The notes beneath the pieces were generated by a model. The model was not told the DNA's origin. It made no database searches and worked only from the letters and a program-made list of their open reading frames with translations. Below, piece by piece: positions 59,254 through 64,000 of a stretch of 64,000 bases of DNA. The stretch's first letter is position 1. Each line of letters starts with the position of its first letter. The stretch comes from Simiduia aestuariiviva (GTDB taxonomy: Bacteria > Pseudomonadota > Gammaproteobacteria > Pseudomonadales > Cellvibrionaceae). Both the position numbers and the translations under genes were made by a program. The stretch is from assembly GCF_014192475.1 (NCBI RefSeq), contig NZ_JACHXZ010000002.1:771310-835309 (forward strand), in the 5' to 3' direction.

Positions 59254-59757
59254 ATTTGGTAACTTAACATTTTATTAGTGTGCCGGCACAGTATGCCGGT
59301 GGCGCTTAAATCAACATGCTGTAACATTCTGATTTAAAACGATTAATTTGGTGGATCTTAGCACGACAAAAGGAAAGTGTGCGCGCTTGGTATGCTGAAT
59401 GCGAGTTCTCATATGCAGGATGCGCACTACGGGAAGTTCTTGTTTTATCAAGTATTTTTATTTTGTAAGAACAAATATGAGACCTGACGGAACAATATTT
59501 TTCAATAAAATACCGGAATTTTAAATATTCTGGGTATTCATACAGCACTTTACACCATCAAAGTATCTCGTGTGATCCAGCTATTTAGTCGACGGCTGGA
59601 TGATTCTTTAGCAAGCGAATCTATTGATTCATTAAGCTGTCAATATGAGCTCTTAGCTTCAAAAACAAAGAAAGTATTAGTGAACTCAAGCGTTGAATAG
59701 CTGAAGGGGAAGCTATCACTTTCGTACTGCTAGGGCGGGATTGCCTACACGATCAGG
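59254..59757. other. AT-rich stretch beyond the cassettes
   Basis: On the minus strand GTTAAGT (59262-59268) looks like an attC 3' core, and CCGGCA-TACTG-TGCCGG forms a hairpin next to it, but no partner core is found. The remainder has an open frame of 42 codons (59572-59700, plus) without start signals. No supported gene. Confidence 0.4.
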
Positions 59758-59856
59758 CGGGATTGACTGCAGTCAGCCTAGGGGCTGCTTGCACCCTGCG
59801 GGCTCGCTTACGCTCGGTCTAAAATGCTGCTCGCATTTTCTCGAACCCGAGGGGTT
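59758..59856. repeat. tRNA-Arg-associated repeat, copy 1
   Basis: 99 bases, nearly identical to 60064-60162. Contains AAAATGC-TGCTC-GCATTTT and ends in CCCGAGGGGTT. Confidence 0.85.
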
Positions 59857-59864
59857 GATGTACA

Positions 59865-59930
59865 CGGATGTACGAATGGCACGCAAGGCAGGAGCCTCGG
59901 ATGTACGAATGGCACGCAAGGCAGGAGCCT
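59865..59930. repeat. two 33-bp tandem repeats
   Basis: CGGATGTACGAATGGCACGC plus 13 more bases is repeated exactly at 59865-59897 and 59898-59930. Confidence 0.9.
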
Positions 59931-60063
59931 GAGAGCGGCCTCATCCCTGCCGCACAAGGATGTGCAAATGCCGTGAGAGCCAGGACGGCGGTAACGGCCA
60001 TCCGCACCCCGCAAAACAAAAAGGCCCCATGTTTTCATTACTGAAATGCCTGCAGGATCGGGT

Positions 60064-60162
60064 CGGGATTGACTGCAATCAGCCTTTGGGCTGCTTGCAC
60101 CCTGCGGGCTCGCTGGCGCTCGGTCTAAAATGCTATTCGCATTTTGTCGAACCCGAGGGGTT
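60064..60162. repeat. tRNA-Arg-associated repeat, copy 2
   Basis: Second copy, 306 bases after the first. Both copies are linked to CCGCAAAACAAAAAGGCCCC: the sequence before copy 2 carries half of the tRNA terminator (60010-60037) and the one after it carries the whole. Confidence 0.85.
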
Positions 60163-60183
60163 CTCATCACCGTCCGCACACCG

Positions 60184-60229
60184 CAAAACAAAAAGGCCCC
60201 ATGTTTTCACATGGGGCCTTTTTGTTTTG
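60184..60229 (-). terminator. terminator of tRNA-Arg
   Basis: A perfect 21-bp stem with a four-base loop (TTTC), with A and T runs at its base, starting two bases after the tRNA CCA end. Confidence 0.92.
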
Positions 60230-60231
60230 TA

Positions 60232-60308
60232 TGGCGCGCTTGAAGGGATTCGAACCCCTGACCGCCTGGTTCGTAGCCAGGTACTCTATCCAGCTGAGCT
60301 ACAAGCGC
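60232..60308 (-). tRNA. tRNA-Arg (anticodon ACG)
   Basis: 77 nt with encoded CCA. Acceptor GCGCTTG/CAAGCGC, D-arm GTAGCTCAGCTGGATAGAGT, anticodon stem CCTGG-CTACGAA-CCAGG with ACG at 34-36 (A34 read as inosine), T-arm AGGGGTTCGAATCCCT. Confidence 0.97.
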
Positions 60309-60338
60309 GTGTTCCTGACGTCTCGTCTGGAGGCGCGT

Positions 60339-60367
60339 ATATTAGGGATGCCCCCTATGTGAGTCAA
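60339..60367 (-). promoter_or_regulatory. promoter of tRNA-Arg
   Basis: On the minus strand TTGACT is 17 bases from TAATAT, about 30 bases before the tRNA 5' end. The GC-rich bases after the -10 (ACGCGCC) look like a stringent discriminator. Confidence 0.8.
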
Positions 60368-60469
60368 GCCCTTTTTCCAGAAAAATACTAATTTTATTCA
60401 ACGGCTTAGGCTCGTTTGGTGATTTGGCGGTATAGGCGCCAAATCGATGATTTTTTGACTCGCCGGCGA

Positions 60470-62857
60470 CTAATTCGCATGCGCCAGTGCCGATAGCGCC
60501 TTGAGCCGCGCCATGGCTTTGCCGTGCACTGAGGCCGGTGGGTAACCGCCATTGCCGTCGGGCTCGCCGGCCTCTGTATCGAGCAACAGCTCCAGCGCCT
60601 GATCGATGGTCTCCACGGCATAGACAGCGAACTGCCCTGCTGCCACCGCAGCCAAAACATCGTCGTCGAGCATAAGATTCATTTGGTTGGTCTTGGGGAT
60701 GATGACGCCCTGCTGCCCGGTGAGCCCACGATCGCGACACAGGCGGAAGAAACCTTCGATCTTTTCATTGGCGCCGCCAATGGATTGCACCTGTCCGTGC
60801 TGGTTAATAGAGCCGGTCACCGCCAGCGACTGATCGATCGGTATGCCTGTCACTGCGGAGATGAGCGCACACACTTCCGCCAGAGATGCACTATCACCAT
60901 CTACCTGCCCATAGGATTGTTCAATGGCAATATTGGCTGAGATCGACAGTTGAAAATGCTGGCCATAGGTGTGACCCAAATAGCCGGTGAGCAGCATGAC
61001 CCCCTTGGAGTGGATGGCGCGACCGAGCTCGGCCTCGCGTTCGATATCGGTCACGCCCTGTTTGCCCGCATAGACGGTGGCGGTAATGCGCGCGGGGTTG
61101 CCAAAACTGTTGTCGCCCACGGAATACACCGTTAATCCATTGATGGCGCCAACCGCTCGCCCTTCAGTACTGATCAACACCTGCCGCTCTTTAATGTCTT
61201 CGAGCATGGCCTCACTGATTCGGCCCGTGCGGTACTGCTTTTGCTCGCGCGCTTTGGCCACATGGGAAGCGGTGATGTCGCCCTCCGACCCCGCCGTGCG
61301 CCATATGTAATGAGCTTCATCGAGCAATTCGTTCCACTGCTGAATGTTGGCCGACAGTTTGCGCTGATGCTCCGCGTTGCGCATGGCCATGCGGGCGAGT
61401 AGCGCTACAGCTTCATCACTAATACTCGGGTACGCCAAGCGCCGCCCGCGTTCACGCACCAGAGCACTAAACGCAAAGAGATTGTCGTCGGTGGGCAACA
61501 GGTGCCTATCAAAGTCGGCCAGCACGCGAAATAACTCTGCAAACTCCTCGTCGAGTTGCTGCAAGGTGTAATAGACCTCGGGCGAGCCCAGCAAAACCAC
61601 CTTCACGGCCAGCGGAATTTTTTCAGGTTGCAGTTGGTAGGCTCCAGTAGAACCCAGCTCGCCATAGGGCGGCTCAATTTGAATCTGCTGGGTTTTCAAC
61701 ACCAACTTAAACTGCTGCCAGACGGCCGGTTGATTCAATAATTTTTCAGCATCTAAGAGCAAAAATCCGCCATTGGCGCGATGAAAGGCGCCTGCGCGAA
61801 TCATGCGGTAGTTGGTTTTCAGCACCCCTTGGGCCATGTTGTAGTCCACCACACCAAACAAATTTTGAAAGGTGGGGTTTTGCTCAAAAACGACAGGGGC
61901 ACCTTGGGTCGGGTCGCGCGCTTCCAAAAGGTTGGGAAGAAATTTTCGCTCCAGTTGATGCCTAAAAATTCGATCGTCTGGATTTTCTTCATCTTCATTG
62001 GCAATTATATCCAGCAACGTATCGGCAATGTGCTCTTTGACTTCGCGCAAATACTTTTGAACACCTAAATGACTGGCATACTCGCGCCCCAGATCTTTCA
62101 ATAACGGGCGCACCACCTGCTCAATGGTGTCGTATTTTAATTTGCGCAGCTGCCCCACCGCCTCGCGCTTCCATACTGGCAGCTCTAATAGACGCTCAGA
62201 CAACCGCTCTTCAAGACTGGCAAGCAATTGATAGAAGTGATTGCGGTCTGACTCGCTGAGCGCTGCAAACTGCGCATCATCCACTGCCTGGCCGTCAATC
62301 AATGGCGCAAAAGTGACCGAACCATCCTCTTCATACAAGCCTACGCTGTTCGCTAACGCCTCCTGCTCAACGGCGGCTATGGCCTCCTCATAGCGCTGAG
62401 AAAACTTTCGATCGATCTGCTTTTTTTTGCGCTGATAGGCGGGGTTTTCAAACACCTCGGGAAATAGCACCAACAGCTCATCGATAAAACGATTGATGCG
62501 CGATAACAGCGCCTTGCCATCGCCGGGGTTAAGCCACAGGGCTTGCGGTGCGTGAGGATTATCGAAATTGTTGATGTAACACCATTCCGCGCCAGCGGGC
62601 AGCGACGCAGCATGTGCAGACAGGGCTTGGCTGATCAGCGTTCTACGCCCGGTACCCGTATCGCCAACCGCAAAAATATTAAAGCCTGGAATTGCCATGG
62701 AAAGGCCAAACTCCAAGGCAGCGCGTGCACGCTCATGGCCGATAACGCGCAAATCAACCGGTGCATCCGCTTGAGGTTGAGCGGCGCACTGCGCGGGATC
62801 AACAGCCACACTTAATTGAGCGGATGACAAGGTACATATTTGCTTCGCAGATGGCAT
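60470..62857 (-). CDS. Lon-family AAA+ protease (LonB/AsrA-like)
   Basis: About 795 residues. The nucleotide site is FAVGDTGTGRRTLISQALSA near residue 75, with Arg where most AAA+ proteins have the Walker A Lys. A long coiled insertion follows (about 150-320), then Walker B-like HRANGGFLLLDAEKLL and arginine-finger segments. The C-terminal Lon proteolytic domain has Ser in VDGDSASLAEVCALIS and Lys in GGANEKIEGFF, the Ser-Lys dyad. This matches the heat-shock Lon-related proteases of Pseudomonas (AsrA). ATG 62857 is preceded by GGGAAG. It ends 161 bases before the tRNA-Arg 5' end; no clear terminator is seen in between. Confidence 0.9.
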   Translation of the reverse strand: MPSAKQICTLSSAQLSVAVDPAQCAAQPQADAPVDLRVIGHERARAALEFGLSMAIPGFNIFAVGDTGTGRRTLISQALSAHAASLPAGAEWCYINNFDNPHAPQALWLNPGDGKALLSRINRFIDELLVLFPEVFENPAYQRKKKQIDRKFSQRYEEAIAAVEQEALANSVGLYEEDGSVTFAPLIDGQAVDDAQFAALSESDRNHFYQLLASLEERLSERLLELPVWKREAVGQLRKLKYDTIEQVVRPLLKDLGREYASHLGVQKYLREVKEHIADTLLDIIANEDEENPDDRIFRHQLERKFLPNLLEARDPTQGAPVVFEQNPTFQNLFGVVDYNMAQGVLKTNYRMIRAGAFHRANGGFLLLDAEKLLNQPAVWQQFKLVLKTQQIQIEPPYGELGSTGAYQLQPEKIPLAVKVVLLGSPEVYYTLQQLDEEFAELFRVLADFDRHLLPTDDNLFAFSALVRERGRRLAYPSISDEAVALLARMAMRNAEHQRKLSANIQQWNELLDEAHYIWRTAGSEGDITASHVAKAREQKQYRTGRISEAMLEDIKERQVLISTEGRAVGAINGLTVYSVGDNSFGNPARITATVYAGKQGVTDIEREAELGRAIHSKGVMLLTGYLGHTYGQHFQLSISANIAIEQSYGQVDGDSASLAEVCALISAVTGIPIDQSLAVTGSINQHGQVQSIGGANEKIEGFFRLCRDRGLTGQQGVIIPKTNQMNLMLDDDVLAAVAAGQFAVYAVETIDQALELLLDTEAGEPDGNGGYPPASVHGKAMARLKALSALAHAN

Positions 62858-63052
62858 AGTACTTCCCTTTAACTGCACAGTAGACACTGAGCATACACCC
62901 TAGCGCGCGGCCAACCAAAGCGGCACCTTGCTCAACGGCTACCGGCAATCCATATCCACAATAACGCGACCAAAAGATGGGCAAATTGACTGCAAAACGT
63001 GCCATTAGCGCACCCTTTCACCATCTCCCAAACACAAGACAGCCCAGCGTTC

Positions 63053-63381
63053 GCCGGGCTGTTTTGTATGGCGGTGAGGGGCTAACTCGGGGTTTCGGCG
63101 ATCGCTGCTCGGCGCCGTGTTAGCGGCTTGAGCTTTGCTCAAGACCGGCCCTCGCGAACCGCAGGTGGACGAGGGATTGATTCGCGCGATGCGCTCACCC
63201 CTTCGGGGCGCCGGCAAAGCCGGACGTCTTAGCCTTGAAAAGCAAGGCTGATGATTCGCGCGATGCGCTCACCCCTTCGGGGCGCCGGCAAAGCCGGCGT
63301 CTTAGCCCGCGAACGCGGGCTGATCGAACCGGGGGTTCTCATCCAAATCTCCCTCTCCACATACAAAAAAGCCCGGCATTA
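63053..63381. repeat. tRNA-Ser downstream repeat, copy 1 (329 bp)
   Basis: Begins with the right arm of the tRNA-Ser terminator (GCCGGGCT), then TGGCGGTGAGGG (63069-63080), which is the last 12 nt of tRNA-Ser including CCA. Then come hairpins CTTGAGC-TTT-GCTCAAG, CCCC-TTCG-GGGG, GCCGG-CAAA-GCCGG. A 74-bp inner block is duplicated in this copy only. The 165 bases between the Lon start and this repeat hold no gene. Confidence 0.88.
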
Positions 63382-63636
63382 GCCGGGCTGTTTTGTATGG
63401 CGGTGAGGGGCTAACTCGGGGTTTCGGCGAGCGCTGCTCGGCGCCGTGTTAGCGGCTTGAGCTTTGCTCAAGACCGGCCCTCGCGAACCGTAGGTGGACG
63501 AGGGATTGATTCGCGCGATGCGCTCACCCCTTCGGGGCGCCGGCAAAGCCGGCGTCTTAGCCCGCGAACGCGGGCTGATCGAACCGGGGGTTCTCATCCA
63601 AATCTCCCTCTCCACATACAAAAAAGCCCGGCATTA
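63382..63636. repeat. tRNA-Ser downstream repeat, copy 2 (255 bp)
   Basis: Same order as copy 1 without the inner duplication, and ends in a complete terminator hairpin. A third copy starts at 63637 and becomes the real tRNA-Ser 3' end after 28 bases. Confidence 0.9.
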
Positions 63637-63644
63637 GCCGGGCT
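63620..63644 (-). terminator. terminator of tRNA-Ser
   Basis: AGCCCGGC-ATTA-GCCGGGCT with a T run on the minus strand, nine bases after the CCA end. The same hairpin is repeated near 63370-63389. Confidence 0.9.
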
Positions 63645-63652
63645 GTTTTGTA

Positions 63653-63740
63653 TGGCGGTGAGGGAGGGATTCGAACCCTCGATACCTTTCGATATACACA
63701 CTTTCCAGGCGTGCTCCTTCGACCACTCGGACACCTCACC
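63653..63740 (-). tRNA. tRNA-Ser (anticodon GGA)
   Basis: 88 nt with encoded CCA and the long variable arm of class II tRNAs (TATATCGAAAGGTATCG). Acceptor GGTGAGG/CCTCACC, anticodon stem ACGCC-TGGAAAG-TGTGT region with GGA at 34-36, T-arm GAGGGTTCGAATCCCTC. Very close to E. coli tRNA-Ser(GGA). Confidence 0.97.
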
Positions 63741-63823
63741 ATAAAACTGGGCAGAATCTTTAGATGGTTTAGCGAGCGTCAAGTCTGCTACCTGCTTGCT
63801 CGTGGTCGAAGCGAGTTCGACAT
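63727..63823. repeat. tRNA-Ser upstream repeat, copy 1
   Basis: 97 bases identical to 63904-64000, offset 177. Contains, on the minus strand, a possible -35 TTGACG and the first 14 nt of tRNA-Ser (GGTGAGGTGTCCGA). GTCGAA-GCGAG-TTCGAC forms a hairpin at its far end. Confidence 0.92.
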
Positions 63824-63903
63824 TGATTCGGCGCGTCCTGCGCCTCACCCCTTCGGGGCAGCAGTCTTTGGCCTGCTGTCCTAATCTGATCCCGTCAGAT
63901 TAG

Positions 63904-64000
63904 TCGGACACCTCACCATAAAACTGGGCAGAATCTTTAGATGGTTTAGCGAGCGTCAAGTCTGCTACCTGCTTGCTCGTGGTCGAAGCGAGTTCGACAT
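63904..64000. repeat. tRNA-Ser upstream repeat, copy 2, cut by the window edge
   Basis: Exact second copy with promoter region and the first 14 nt of tRNA-Ser, but the tRNA then breaks off into CTAATCTGA-CGGGA-TCAGATTAG, a 9-bp hairpin. It probably continues outside the window. Confidence 0.9.

Noticed and set aside
59306..59548. 80-residue minus-strand frame
   Set aside because: Low-complexity, AT-driven sequence without start signals or hydrophobic pattern.
57000..60230. Prophage or integrative element ending at tRNA-Arg
   Set aside because: No integrase, phage or conjugation gene is visible, and no direct copy of a tRNA end flanks the AT-rich region as an attachment site.
60144..60391. 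Plus-strand frames reading through tRNA-Arg, with peptides such as GFEPLTAWFVARYSIQLSYK
   Set aside because: These are translations of the antisense of the tRNA gene, a common annotation artefact.
63379..63621. Basic 80-residue minus-strand frame in the tRNA-Ser repeat (and a partner at 63005-63217)
   Set aside because: It resembles E. coli Tpr in context, but it lies in hairpin repeats without a ribosome-binding site, so I do not list it as a gene; it is mentioned under the repeat finding.
63457..63884. Plus-strand frames with REGFEPSIPFDIHTFQACSF across tRNA-Ser
   Set aside because: Antisense translation of tRNA-Ser and its repeats; no start signals.
63053..64000. CRISPR array
   Set aside because: Repeats are long (97-329 bp), differ in period and carry tRNA pieces and terminators; there are no short repeats with unique spacers and no cas genes.

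Overview
The window comes from a gammaproteobacterial chromosome. It has ogt, cmoAB, recQ, a contiguous sdhCDAB-sucAB-lpd-sucCD block divergent from gltA, cytochrome c maturation genes next to a FliK/FhlB-like flagellar pair, and pilU. Base composition, tRNA sequences and gene order look like a marine, Cellvibrio-type (Simiduia/Saccharophagus-like) bacterium. That placement is my inference, not something the sequence proves.

Layout. 1-1527: a truncated GAF-domain gene, an empty stretch and a GNAT acetyltransferase. 1602-12393: a coherent 3-hydroxybutyrate locus with a TonB-dependent receptor, GntP-family permease, 3HB-oligomer hydrolase lipoprotein, CrbS/CrbR-like transporter-kinase plus LuxR regulator, and 3-hydroxybutyrate dehydrogenase. 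12484-14842: a kinase and a REC-TPR protein. 14957-22673: tRNA modification (cmoAB), alkylation repair (ogt, ada-alkA fusion), flavodoxin with a small unannotated gene upstream, and recQ. 21792-23784: glutathione-dependent formaldehyde detoxification. 23905-26265: a hybrid histidine kinase with a plant-ETR1-like ethylene-binding domain. 26522-31785: ccmABCDEFG. 31983-35337: FliK/FhlB-like genes, mercaptopyruvate sulfurtransferase and msrA. 35509-48796: the TCA-cycle block. 48891-56982: LapG-like protease, RbgA/YlqF-type GTPase, TauE-type exporter, cyclophilin, TetR-aidB, a CsbD-like protein and pilU.

57000-64000 is the accessory part. An AT-rich stretch holds short genes of unknown function separated by two well-formed integron attC sites, with half-sites at both edges and no integrase: a small CALIN-like cassette cluster. 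It is followed by tRNA-Arg(ACG), a Lon-family protease and tRNA-Ser(GGA). Both tRNA genes sit in hairpin-rich repeats. Around tRNA-Ser, downstream repeats carry the last 12 nt of the tRNA and upstream repeats carry its promoter and first 14 nt, which recalls the tyrT repeats of E. coli.

How the genes fit together: the 3HB locus would import and hydrolyse 3-hydroxybutyrate oligomers and feed acetoacetate, then acetyl-CoA, into the TCA cycle encoded 25 kb further on. The strongest points for a second look are the ethylene-receptor-like kinase, the attC cassette cluster, the split-tRNA repeats, and a 36-codon gene with a perfect operator-like palindrome at its -35.
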